DNA of 64,000 nucleotides. It comes from an uncultured Nostoc sp. GTDB lineage: Bacteria; Cyanobacteriota; Cyanobacteriia; Cyanobacteriales; Nostocaceae. The stretch lies in contig NZ_CALMFY010000162.1 of assembly GCF_937863485.1 (NCBI RefSeq), positions 7,377 to 71,376 on the forward strand, written 5' to 3'. Made by a program: the position numbers and the translations under genes. The notes under the pieces were generated by a model. It searched no databases, was not told where the DNA came from, and saw only the letters and a list, made by a program, of their open reading frames with translations. Shown here one piece after another: positions 9,919 through 17,988 of this stretch. How positions within the stretch are numbered: the first letter of the stretch is position 1; every line of letters begins with the position of its first letter.

Positions 9919-10122
9919 ATGCCAGAGCAGTTTCCTATCATTGATGTTCCCCTAGATGCCCTGGAGGCTGATGAGGATTTGGGAACAAAAGAAAAGTTCT
10001 GGTTTCGTCATCAGGATCTAGGTCGTTGTCTATTCAAGAAAGCTAGACCAAACACAGGAGAAGATTGGGCAGATAAGATTGCAGCCCAGTTGTGTGAGTT
10101 GCACAAAAGATATTGGAGTTAA
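9919..10122 (+). pseudogene. Truncated HipA-like kinase, N-terminal fragment only
   Basis: The 67 codons begin like the N-terminus of a cyanobacterial HipA-like protein (IDVPLDALEADEDLGTKEKF, then ARPNTGEDWADKIAAQLCEL). Reading stops with TAA after HKRYWS, just where the family normally continues into the nucleotide-binding and catalytic domain; nothing resembling that domain follows. The HIRAN-like partner starts 28 bp later. I infer a deletion that removed the kinase domain. Family comparison is from memory; a free-standing short protein cannot be excluded. Confidence 0.6.
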
Positions 10123-10150
10123 ATCAAAGTAAGCTGCTGGACACCCTACT

Positions 10151-10915
10151 ATGAAAACACTTTTTTTAGCTTGGCAAGATCCTAAAAGTCGCGCTTGGCT
10201 TCCCATTGTTCGCTTAACATTTGACGGAAAAAAATATCAGTTTGTATATACGCAAGGTGCTATTAAAGCTCAAGCTGAACATAATTTTCAGCTATTGTAT
10301 TCCTTCCCAGACTTGAACAAAGAATACGCATCAGTTGAACTATTCCCCTTGTTTTCTAATCGATTAATGCGACGCTCTCGCCCTGATTACAAAGATTATA
10401 TTGAATCGCTAAATATTTCTGAAGGAGAAGACGATCCAGTTAGTATTCTTTCTCGGAGTGGTGGACGCAAGGTAACAGATTATTTTGAAGTTTTCCCTTG
10501 TCCAGAACCAGATGAAAATGGTTTATACCATATCCATTTTTTTGCACATGGATTACGACACCTTCCTGCTTGTGTAACTGAACGGATTAGTCATTTACAA
10601 ACGGGTGAAGTATTATATTTAGCTAACGAATTTCAAAATCCCTATGACTCGCGTGCATTACTTTTATGCACTGAGGATCATTATATCGTAGGTTATTGCC
10701 CTCGATATATTGTCGATGATGTTTTTAAACTCAAAAACAAAAATCCTGAACTTGTAAAAGTACACGTTGAGCGCGTTAACCCAGTACCGACACCTCTCCA
10801 ACTACGTTTATTGTGCAATATGACCGCAGAATGGCATGAGGATTTTCGTCCATTTTCTAGTCGGGAGTATCAGCCTTTGGTAGCTGATATCCCGATGACT
10901 TATGCTAGTTCCTAG
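10151..10915 (+). CDS. HIRAN-like domain protein, partner of a HipA-like kinase
   Basis: A 254-residue soluble protein. Residues about 145-205 resemble a HIRAN domain: a start like ERISHLQTGEVLYLANE, then NPYDSRALLLC, then IVGYCPRYI. HIRAN domains in other proteins bind DNA ends or stalled forks. The N-terminal region (MKTLFLAWQDPKSRAWLPIV) resembles a cyanobacterial family usually encoded beside a HipA-like protein, as here. Its stop codon overlaps by 4 bp with the convergent sugar-kinase gene. Role unknown; regulation of or partnership with the kinase is an inference. Confidence 0.6.
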   Translation: MKTLFLAWQDPKSRAWLPIVRLTFDGKKYQFVYTQGAIKAQAEHNFQLLYSFPDLNKEYASVELFPLFSNRLMRRSRPDYKDYIESLNISEGEDDPVSILSRSGGRKVTDYFEVFPCPEPDENGLYHIHFFAHGLRHLPACVTERISHLQTGEVLYLANEFQNPYDSRALLLCTEDHYIVGYCPRYIVDDVFKLKNKNPELVKVHVERVNPVPTPLQLRLLCNMTAEWHEDFRPFSSREYQPLVADIPMTYASS

Positions 10916-11889
10916 AGTTGATGTGCGGCTAGAAAAGCTTCGACTTCAGCATTTGTAGGTTGGGAAGCGATCGCACCTGCTTTAATGGTAGTCAGCGCTC
11001 CAACAGCACTGGCATATGTGACAATGCGTTTTGCTGTTTCTGCATCTCGCAAGCTGTGGATGCCGTGCTGACTCAGTTGGTAGATGAATCCTGCCAAAAA
11101 GCTATCACCTGCACCAGTTGTATCAACTACGGGGATGGAAAACGCAGATAATTTGCCTTCGTTCTCACCCAGACAGTAGGTGCAACCGTTTTCACCATCT
11201 GTCACTAATACTCCTTCAATTGAACCTAGACGGTAAGTGATGGCTCCGGGATCTGCGCTTTCAAATAGCCATTCAGCTTCTTCTTTAGAGAGTTTGAGGA
11301 AATCGACTCGCTTAAATAATTCTGGAATTTTTTGATGAGCGATGTTTGGCTCGTCCCAAAATACAGGACGCCAGTTGACATCTAGCATAATCTTTAAGTC
11401 GTAATGTTCTGCTAACTCTAGGGCGCGGTAAATTGCCTGTTCACTTTCAGGATAGGCTAATTCCAAAGTACCCAAAACCAGAAAATCTGCCTCTTGAAAC
11501 AACGAATTTGGCAATTGTTTAGCTTGCAGACAAGTATCAGCAAATTCTGCGGTATCATACTGACCAAATCCGGCGAAGGTGCGATCGCCAGCTAGATCCC
11601 GTGTAACATAAACTTGCCGCGTTGGTGCTGTGGGATGGCGTTGTACCCCCGTCGTCTCTACACCTACATCTTGTAATAGCTTGACCAGTGCATTCCCTGG
11701 TTCATCTTCGCCAACGGCTCCGATAAAGCCGGCTGATGTCCCCAGCTTGACTAAAGCACAGGCTACGTTAGCTGGTGCCCCTCCTGGGTAGGGAGTCCAA
11801 GATTTCACTTCTTCCAGCTTTAGCCCCAATTGATCGGCTAAACAATCAAACAAAATTTCACCAAGGCACAAAACACGGGGATTGCTCAT
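10912..11889 (-). CDS. PfkB-family carbohydrate kinase, probably fructokinase
   Basis: A 325-residue ribokinase-fold enzyme. The N-terminal substrate motif is PGGAPANVACAL; the C-terminal signature DTTGAGDSFLAGF (near residue 258) contains the catalytic Asp and anion hole. Length and overall sequence best fit bacterial fructokinase, which phosphorylates fructose released from sucrose, but PfkB substrates are hard to assign from sequence. It converges on the HIRAN-like gene with a 4-bp overlap and appears monocistronic. Confidence 0.85.
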   Translation of the reverse strand: MSNPRVLCLGEILFDCLADQLGLKLEEVKSWTPYPGGAPANVACALVKLGTSAGFIGAVGEDEPGNALVKLLQDVGVETTGVQRHPTAPTRQVYVTRDLAGDRTFAGFGQYDTAEFADTCLQAKQLPNSLFQEADFLVLGTLELAYPESEQAIYRALELAEHYDLKIMLDVNWRPVFWDEPNIAHQKIPELFKRVDFLKLSKEEAEWLFESADPGAITYRLGSIEGVLVTDGENGCTYCLGENEGKLSAFSIPVVDTTGAGDSFLAGFIYQLSQHGIHSLRDAETAKRIVTYASAVGALTTIKAGAIASQPTNAEVEAFLAAHQL

Positions 11890-12251
11890 CTCATTTTTAA
11901 TTTTAGATTTCGATTTGGATTAGGAATTTACAGTATAAAATCTACAATAATTTTTACTAATCTGTCGCCAGTCCTTCATAGAATTAAATAGCAATTTTTA
12001 CTACTCCATAACATCTATATGCTTCTAAGCATCGCCTAAATTATCTAAATATTTTTACTAACTTTTAAAAATAAATAAGTGTTATATAGTACTTATATAT
12101 TGTCATGATTTATATTCTTGCCAACTTGAAATCCAAAGAAAATATTGACAATGGTATTACTGCTAACACTTGAAACCCCTACCAACAAAAGAATCTTCTA
12201 GAATTAGAAAGAGCGATTAAGTACATATACCAAGCGAGGATAGAAATAGTC
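11890..12251. other. AT-rich intergenic region between divergent genes
   Basis: About 360 bp between the sugar kinase (minus strand) and the LuxR-type gene (plus strand). It must hold both promoters. No clear operator or RNA structure was found; a stretch AAGTGTTATATAGTACTTAT near 12076 is a weak inverted pair that could be an operator. Confidence 0.4.
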
Positions 12252-12515
12252 ATGGCTGGTGGCAAGTCTGAGACCCCCGTTAGTCTGTCAGACAGAGAAC
12301 TGCAAATTATCGACTTAGTGGCCACTGGCTTAACTAACCAAGAGATTGCAGGAAAACTGGAGATTAGCAAGCGTACAGTTGATAACCATATCAGTAATAT
12401 TCTGACTAAGACCCAGACAGAAAATCGAGTAGCTCTTGTCCGCTGGGCTTTACAGTGGGGAAAAGTCTGTTTGAATGATGTTAATTGTTGTCTTCTGCCT
12501 AACCAGATCGAATAA
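12252..12515 (+). CDS. HTH-only LuxR-type transcriptional regulator
   Basis: An 87-residue protein that is almost entirely a GerE/LuxR DNA-binding domain: LSDRELQIIDLVATGLTNQE followed by IAGKLEISKRTVDNHISNIL. There is no receiver or ligand-binding domain. Free-standing LuxR-type regulators of this size are known in cyanobacteria (PedR of Synechocystis, a redox-responsive regulator); the Cys pair near residues 76-81 (CLNDVNCC) could support redox sensing, but that is speculation. A GAGGA at 12236-12240 is a possible ribosome binding site. Confidence 0.8.
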   Translation: MAGGKSETPVSLSDRELQIIDLVATGLTNQEIAGKLEISKRTVDNHISNILTKTQTENRVALVRWALQWGKVCLNDVNCCLLPNQIE

Positions 12516-12983
12516 ACAATTTATTTGGTAGCAACGTAATTGCTCTGGTCTGGTATACTGACAAGCCAATTTTCAGGTTTACTGATTTTTCCCCTCCTCA
12601 CGCCTAAGTTTTCAGTGTGAACACTCTACCAAAAGTTCCGAGTCCTTCACTCAGCCGGAGTTTATGTTAGTGGAGCCAGCTGACCCTCGGACTCGGAAAC
12701 TATAAAGATCAGAATTGCTTTCCAAATTCAGCAGAACAGATTTAGAACTTACGCAGAGGGGCACAGGGGCACAGGAGAATAATTATAGGACTTAGGCATT
12801 GACAGGAAAGACCAAATATGGATGATTTGAAAATTACATTTGTATTAGGGGCACAGCATTGCTCATGCGTGTCAATGCCCAAACTCAATAATCATCCACA
12901 AAAATTAGCAACAATTCAGTGGTGCAAGCGTTACATTTGAAAGAAATCTATGTTGCTCCATCGGCTTGGAGAGCAGTGTTCCA
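12516..12983. other. Intergenic region with hairpin and repeat remnants
   Basis: Contains a 10-bp perfect inverted repeat TTCCGAGTCC (12636-12645) and GGACTCGGAA (12689-12698) enclosing 43 bp, fragments of the ACTTACGCA repeat family (near 12750), and at 12844-12875 one degenerate end of the element found at 3804-4067. No gene seen. Confidence 0.55.
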
Positions 12984-13685
12984 ATGAATACTTCTGCTTC
13001 TTTTCAGACTGGCTCGTCTCCCTTTGAATTTTTTAAGTTTGATCTTACGACACCTGTATCTGAGAAAGTTTCGACCCCAGAATACCGACCCTTAGACTTT
13101 CCACAACCCAGACAAGATGCCGACTTACTCAGGCAGCTATCGTTTATTCCAGGATTGAAAGAAATTTTGATTATCCGGCAGGTTCACGCCTTAGAACACG
13201 CTACTGTTTGGGTTCTTGGCGAATCAAAAAGTGCCTATCCTGCCAAAAGAGAACCTACTAACGTTCAACTAGATAACGAACTATTAGGCGGTTTATCTAC
13301 TGAGCAGGGATTCTACCTCTATGGTGAGGTAAATATTAGTGATTTGCGGCGTGCGGTTACAATTGCTCGACATCGCCTCACCAGTGGAGAATGGGATTTG
13401 GCTGTACATCCCCGTTGCGGCACAAATTTATCAGTAGCAATGCTCTTAACAGCTGGACTAGCTGTCAGTGTACATCTGTTACTACCATTTCGACCAATCG
13501 AGCAAATTATAGGTTTGGGGTTAGCAGCGACGACAGCCGCTGAACTCGCACCTGATTTAGGTTCTATGGCACAGCGTTACCTAACAACTGCCATTCCTTT
13601 TAACCTAGCAATTGAAAATATTAGGCGTACACGCGACGTTTGGGGGCGTGAGGCACATTTTGTTAAAGTGGGCTGGCAAGACTGA
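12984..13685 (+). CDS. DUF6391 domain-containing membrane protein
   Basis: A 233-residue protein with the DUF6391-type core around HALEHATVWVLGE and the later AVHPRCGTN segment. Two hydrophobic stretches in the C-terminal third (about residues 155-195) could be membrane helices. The His-Glu-His arrangement (HALEHAT) could bind metal, but no activity is established. The ATG at 12984 (MNTSASFQTG) is preferred over an upstream TTG at 12966. It stands alone between repeat-rich spacers. Confidence 0.75.
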   Translation: MNTSASFQTGSSPFEFFKFDLTTPVSEKVSTPEYRPLDFPQPRQDADLLRQLSFIPGLKEILIIRQVHALEHATVWVLGESKSAYPAKREPTNVQLDNELLGGLSTEQGFYLYGEVNISDLRRAVTIARHRLTSGEWDLAVHPRCGTNLSVAMLLTAGLAVSVHLLLPFRPIEQIIGLGLAATTAAELAPDLGSMAQRYLTTAIPFNLAIENIRRTRDVWGREAHFVKVGWQD

Positions 13686-13887
13686 AGAGAGCAAGAGGCA
13701 GAGGGACAGTTTTTACTGCGAGCAGAGAGGAAAGAAGTAATTTTTCTTCTTCCCCTTGCCAATGCCCAATACAACTCTACCAGAGGCTGGCGCTTAGGGC
13801 GTAGCTATGCCGTAGGCTTTACAGCAACGTCTTCACAGTGAGCCTGTCGAACAGCTCAGTACAAGTACCCACTCCCCTAATAAAATT

Positions 13888-14886
13888 ATGAGAAAACTTT
13901 ACTTCTTACTCCCCGGTACAGATGGCAAATTTGCTTGTGGTGGTCTTTGGGCTGAGTTAAAAGCACTTAATTTAGTTCAGCAGTTCTGTAGTGCTGATGT
14001 TGTAACTTACCGTCAACGGGAAAAAGGTAAGCTTTTTATTGATGATTTGCTAAAAGAGAAAAATTTAAGTGATGTAATTTTTGTTATCAGTTGGGGATTT
14101 GATATAGCTCAACTCGTGGCTAAACTTAAGCAATACAATGTCGTTTACCATGCACATAGTGCAGGTTATCCATTTAGACTGCCTGCGAGTATTCCGGTCA
14201 TTACTGTTAGCCGCTATACAATGGGATATTGGGGAGAAAAATCACCCAATTCTCTCATTTATTATTTGCCCAATCAAATTTCTGATGAGTTTCAAAATTT
14301 AGGTCTTGAACGGGATATTGATGTTTTAGTTCAGGCTCGGAAATCTTCTGAGTATTTAATTAAAGAATTAATTCCAGCTTTGCAAAAACGTTGTAAAGTA
14401 TTGGTTGTTGACTCTTATGTAGAGGATTTACCTGGACTATTCAACCGAGCTAAGGTTTACCTCTATGATTCGGCTGAGTACTGGGCACAACAGCGTGTTA
14501 GTGAAGGATTTGGTCTGCAACCAATGGAAGCTCTTGCCTGTGGTTGTCAAGTATTTTCTAGTGTCAATGGTGGACTTGCAGATTACTTAGATCCTGGATT
14601 TAATTGCTATAAAATTGCTGGATATTCACAAGAATATGATGTCCAGCGGATTTTAAAGGTGATTGATATTTCAGGAGCTTTTAGTTTATCTGAAGAGTTT
14701 TTTGCTGAGTATCGAACTGAAAATATTATTAATCGTTTCCGAGTTATTCTAAATGAGTTAAATGAATTCTTTGATCATACTATGCAGCAGCCATCTAATA
14801 TTAAGAGTTTGACAGGAATACGTGTGGCAAAATTACTGGCTCAGAGGATATATGGAAAGCTGGAGAAGAAATACTTTAAGCAATAA
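13888..14886 (+). CDS. Glycosyltransferase, GT4-like
   Basis: A 332-residue GT-B fold transferase. The C-terminal donor-binding signature EGFGLQPMEALACGC (near residue 207) has the Glu residues typical of GT4 enzymes, and the N-terminal part has a Gly-rich acceptor region GKFACGGLWAELKAL. It probably transfers a sugar in surface polysaccharide assembly. A dTDP-glucose dehydratase gene follows about 320 bp downstream on the same strand, which supports a glycan role. Substrate cannot be told from the sequence. Confidence 0.8.
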   Translation: MRKLYFLLPGTDGKFACGGLWAELKALNLVQQFCSADVVTYRQREKGKLFIDDLLKEKNLSDVIFVISWGFDIAQLVAKLKQYNVVYHAHSAGYPFRLPASIPVITVSRYTMGYWGEKSPNSLIYYLPNQISDEFQNLGLERDIDVLVQARKSSEYLIKELIPALQKRCKVLVVDSYVEDLPGLFNRAKVYLYDSAEYWAQQRVSEGFGLQPMEALACGCQVFSSVNGGLADYLDPGFNCYKIAGYSQEYDVQRILKVIDISGAFSLSEEFFAEYRTENIINRFRVILNELNEFFDHTMQQPSNIKSLTGIRVAKLLAQRIYGKLEKKYFKQ

Positions 14887-15209
14887 AAACGTAAACGCGT
14901 AGCGGTGAAGCAGCGCGGTCTTGGGAGTTTCCCCCATGAGCGACTGCTGAACCCGGAGGGCTTGTTGCAGGCTACCGCAGAGGCAAGGCAGTGCGCCCTT
15001 CTCCCTTGGCGCTAGCCTCTCCCTTTGGGAGAAGGGGAGAGGCTTTAGCGCATAGCGCAGCGGTAGCGAGCCTGCGTTCGCGTAGCGTCTCGTAGAGAGC
15101 GTCTGCGGTTCCCCGACTTGTACCCCTACGAGGATCTTGCTACGCGCAGCGTCTCCCTTAGGAGAAGCAACTGCTGCGCTGAGAACACAGAGAGAAGAGA
15201 GGCAATTGG
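14887..15209. repeat. Cluster of heptamer-type and palindromic dispersed repeats
   Basis: A GC-richer spacer packed with short repeated blocks: GGTAGCGAGCCTGCG, GCGTAGCGTCTCGTAGAG, and the palindrome CCTCTCCCTTTGGGAGAAGG followed by GGGGAGAGG. No open reading frame or RNA gene is apparent. Such blocks mark many intergenic regions in this window. Confidence 0.65.
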
Positions 15210-16271
15210 ATGAATCGGCGGTTATTAGTTACGGGGGGTGCGGGGTTTATTGGGGCGAATTTTGTGCATCACTGGTGTCGAGTTTATCCAGATGACCGGG
15301 TGGTGGTGTTGGATGCTCTTACCTATGCGGGAAATCGTCTGAATTTGGCGCTGGTTGAGGGAGGAGAAAATTTTCGATTTGTCCAGGGGGATATTTGCGA
15401 TCGCACCATTGTAGATCAGTTACTAGTATCTGAAAATATAGATACCATCGCCCATTTTGCCGCTGAATCTCATGTTGATCGTTCAATTCTTGGGCCAGCA
15501 ACTTTTGTGCAAACTAATGTAGTGGGAACTTTCACGCTGCTGGAAGCTTTTCGGCAACATTGGGAGGCAAAAGCACAGCCATCTGATTATCGTTTCCTGC
15601 ACGTTTCTACGGATGAAGTCTACGGTAGTCTGGGCGCAGATGATGCGGCTTTTTGTGAAACTACACCCTACGCTCCCAATAGTCCCTATTCAGCCTCAAA
15701 AGCTGGTAGTGACCATTTAGTGCGTGCTTATTATCATACTTACAACCTGCCGACAATTATCACAAACTGCTCTAATAATTACGGTCCTTATCAGTTTCCC
15801 GAAAAGCTAATTCCTCTGATGTGCATCAATACTTTGATAGGGAAACAATTACCTGTTTATGGCGATGGTAAAAATGTGCGGGATTGGCTTTATGTGGGCG
15901 ATCATTGTCTGGCTCTGGAAGCGGTAATTAATCATGGTAAACCAGGAGAAACATATAATATTGGTGGCAATAATGAGGTAGAAAATATTAACCTCGTGCA
16001 ACTTTTATGTCAGATGATGGATGAATTAGCACCTGATTTACCAGTACGTCCAACAGAGCAATTGATTACTTTTGTCAAGGATAGACAGGGACATGACAGA
16101 AGATATGCAATTAATGCCAACAAAATTAAAACTCAGCTTGGTTGGACACCTTCAGTAACGATTGTTGAGGGTTTAGGTTTAACTGTTGAATGGTATCTCA
16201 ATCATCGTAATTGGTGGGAACCTCTGCTATCTGCGGAATATCAAGCCTACTATCGCAAAAATTATCTATAG
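15210..16271 (+). CDS. rfbB: dTDP-glucose 4,6-dehydratase
   Basis: Converts dTDP-glucose to dTDP-4-keto-6-deoxyglucose on the route to dTDP-rhamnose and other deoxysugars. The 353 residues have an NAD-binding GGAGFIGANF motif at 8-17, the catalytic TDEVYG segment, and YSASK (near residue 160) with the short-chain dehydrogenase Tyr and Lys. Other rml genes are not in the window. It lies downstream of a glycosyltransferase on the same strand, consistent with surface glycan synthesis. Its 3' end abuts an antisense pseudogene fragment. Confidence 0.93.
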   Translation: MNRRLLVTGGAGFIGANFVHHWCRVYPDDRVVVLDALTYAGNRLNLALVEGGENFRFVQGDICDRTIVDQLLVSENIDTIAHFAAESHVDRSILGPATFVQTNVVGTFTLLEAFRQHWEAKAQPSDYRFLHVSTDEVYGSLGADDAAFCETTPYAPNSPYSASKAGSDHLVRAYYHTYNLPTIITNCSNNYGPYQFPEKLIPLMCINTLIGKQLPVYGDGKNVRDWLYVGDHCLALEAVINHGKPGETYNIGGNNEVENINLVQLLCQMMDELAPDLPVRPTEQLITFVKDRQGHDRRYAINANKIKTQLGWTPSVTIVEGLGLTVEWYLNHRNWWEPLLSAEYQAYYRKNYL

Positions 16272-16437
16272 AATAATCTAAAATTGGGCTAACTCTAACG
16301 AGTAACTTCCTCAAATTTTTATAGTGAACTAATTCATCATAATGTAAGCGACCAAGAATTATGCCTGGATGTCTATTTTGATTTTGAGCAAATTCTTCAA
16401 TCGCTTTCCGAGAAAAGGCTTTTTTACTACTGATTGA
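16265..16437 (-). pseudogene. C-terminal remnant of a HigA/ImmA-IrrE-like gene
   Basis: On the minus strand one frame without its own start reads KKAFSRKAIEEFAQNQNRHP and then GIILGRLHYDELVHYKNLRK, which resembles the last 50 residues of XRE proteins carrying an ImmA/IrrE metallopeptidase domain. An in-frame stop lies just upstream (16438-16440). The matching N-terminal XRE part lies about 1 kb away at 17370-17636 in the same orientation. I infer one gene split by loss of its middle and gain of the DUF5648-like gene. Homology is from memory. Confidence 0.55.
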
Positions 16438-16492
16438 TTAACAGGCATTATGGATGGAGTTTGTGCGATCGCAGAACTTTTCGGTCTACTAA

Positions 16493-16538
16493 AAATGTTG
16501 AATTAAAATTTTGGCATAAAAATTTTAATTCAACATTT
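16493..16538. repeat. 20-bp perfect inverted repeat, AT-rich hairpin
   Basis: AAATGTTGAATTAAAATTTT (16493-16512), a 6-base loop, then the exact complement (16519-16538). It lies just past the stop side of the repeat-protein gene and beside the ImmA-like remnant. It could act as a bidirectional terminator or mark the edge of an inserted segment. Confidence 0.8.
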
Positions 16539-16611
16539 GAAACAGTATTGCTTGCTTTTTTCAAAGCCAGTGCCTTACACAGTCGTATTCGATATTGGGC
16601 ATGATGACCTC

Positions 16612-17271
16612 TTACTTAGAGGGGATAACGTAACCTGCAATACCTTCAAACACATACCCATTCTTACCACCACCCAGCTCACTAAAATTAGTAGTGTAGA
16701 AGTGGTCTGTACCTGCGGAGCTGTAATATCGATATACAGGAAGAGTATTTGTAATAGGTCTAGGATAAACATAACCTGCAATACCTTCAAACACATACCC
16801 ATTCTTACCACCACCTAGCTCACTAAAATTAGTAGTGTAGAAGTGGTCTGTAGCTGCGGAGCTGTAATATCTATATAGAGGAACAGTTCCAGCGTATGGT
16901 AGTTTAGAAATATAGGCGGCAATTCCTTCTGAGATATATCCGCCCTTACCATTTCCTAGTTCATCAAAATTAACCGTATAAAAGTGGTCAACAATTGATG
17001 GATTATAGTAACGGTAAAGTGGGTATGCCGTAACTACTGCACCATTAATTGTTCGAGTAATAGAAGGAACCTGAGCAATTAGTAGATTTTCTGAGCTACT
17101 TTTGCCTTTGCTAATAGTTAACTGATTGCTGTTCTGGAGTTTAGAAGAATTTGATGTCGCTAAAGCTAGATGGTCACTGTTTAAGTAGTTAACTGTACTA
17201 ATACTTGCAATGCCAACAGCCAAACTACCAAAAGTTTTTAAGACTTTACCCCAAGACCAATTACTAAGCAT
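16612..17271 (-). CDS. Secreted DUF5648-like repeat protein
   Basis: A 219-residue protein with an N-terminal hydrophobic segment (KVLKTFGSLAVGIASISTV), probably a signal or anchor. Residues 80-219 are three tandem repeats of about 47 residues, each with Y-R-Y-Y, then DHFYT-N, then ELG-GK-GY and EGIA-YV. This pattern fits the DUF5648 family found in secreted bacterial proteins, function unknown. The last two repeats are nearly identical at DNA level (period 141 bp), indicating recent duplication. The gene sits between two pieces of an antitoxin-type gene. Confidence 0.7.
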   Translation of the reverse strand: MLSNWSWGKVLKTFGSLAVGIASISTVNYLNSDHLALATSNSSKLQNSNQLTISKGKSSSENLLIAQVPSITRTINGAVVTAYPLYRYYNPSIVDHFYTVNFDELGNGKGGYISEGIAAYISKLPYAGTVPLYRYYSSAATDHFYTTNFSELGGGKNGYVFEGIAGYVYPRPITNTLPVYRYYSSAGTDHFYTTNFSELGGGKNGYVFEGIAGYVIPSK

Positions 17272-17369
17272 AAAGTATCTCCTTAGCTTGATATAAAACA
17301 GATGTATAGTATCATACTAGTTTTAGTAAAACAAGAGATTAAGAGTAAAAGACTGTAATGCCTATCAAA

Positions 17370-17636
17370 TCAAGTTTTTTGGGAAACCACTAGATGAACT
17401 TGATACTTTGCTTCAAGGTTTGTCCAAAACTCAAAAGAAGTACTCAAGGCTTGGGAGAGTTCAATAGCTGTTTCAGGTGTAATTTGCTTGCTTCCCTGAA
17501 TAATTTCATTGATGGTTTGAACTGGATGCCCCATAATTTCTGCTAAATCTTTCTGTGTCCAGCCACGGGCTTCTATTTATCGACTTAAAATTTTTCCTGC
17601 TGTTGGTATTCTTGCTGGTACTAGCTTCTGGCTCAT
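17370..17636 (-). pseudogene. HigA-like XRE antitoxin N-terminal part with in-frame stop
   Basis: Translating from ATG at 17634-17636 gives an XRE helix-turn-helix region: RGWTQKDLAEIMGHPVQTIN then EIIQGSKQITPETAIELSQA and FEFWTNLEAKYQ. A TAA at 17577-17579 interrupts the frame after LSR, ahead of the HTH. The reading ends at 17370 soon after EAKYQVHL, where XRE-ImmA relatives would continue into a peptidase domain. The upstream gene's TGA overlaps this ATG (ATGA). Both nonsense mutation and loss of the C-terminus indicate a dead gene. Confidence 0.75.
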
Positions 17637-17875
17637 ATTGCTGTCTCCTCTGCTGACGCTTTTTGCAATCCCCTTCGTGTCGTCATACCTGTTTGCTCTG
17701 CTACCTATACAATTCCTTGTACACTGATAAAAACGCGCAAGGATGCCAACAATGCGCCAGAATCGTTGTTTTCTGAATATTCCTGAAAAATCTCGGTCAA
17801 ATAATCGTCGATTTCTTCCGGGTGCTTAAGGAAGTACTCTTGTTCAAATTCATCGAGTGTTCTAAATTTTCTCAC
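17633..17875 (-). pseudogene. Addiction-module antidote-like protein with in-frame stop
   Basis: From GTG at 17873-17875 the frame reads RKFRTLDEFEQEYFLKHPEE then IDDYLTEIFQEY and GALLASLRVF, which resembles the N-terminus of small XRE-type addiction antidote proteins. A TAG at 17705-17707 breaks the frame; past it the same frame continues VAEQTGMTTRRGLQKA, which matches the HTH part of the same family. It ends at TGA 17633-17635, overlapping the HigA-like start. Reading through the stop restores a coherent protein, so this is a decayed gene. Confidence 0.7.
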
Positions 17876-17988
17876 GGCTTAGGTACTCCTTTTTCAATAA
17901 ATTATCTGGCTCACACAGTTTTCTTAGATAATGACTATCCTTAAATAATAAGGAAATCAGATCAGCGTAAATTGCCAGCAGGTGTAAG

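Noticed and set aside
14887-15209. Possible CRISPR-like array from repeated short blocks
   Set aside because: Blocks are irregular in order and spacing and occur at many other loci; no constant repeat-spacer period.
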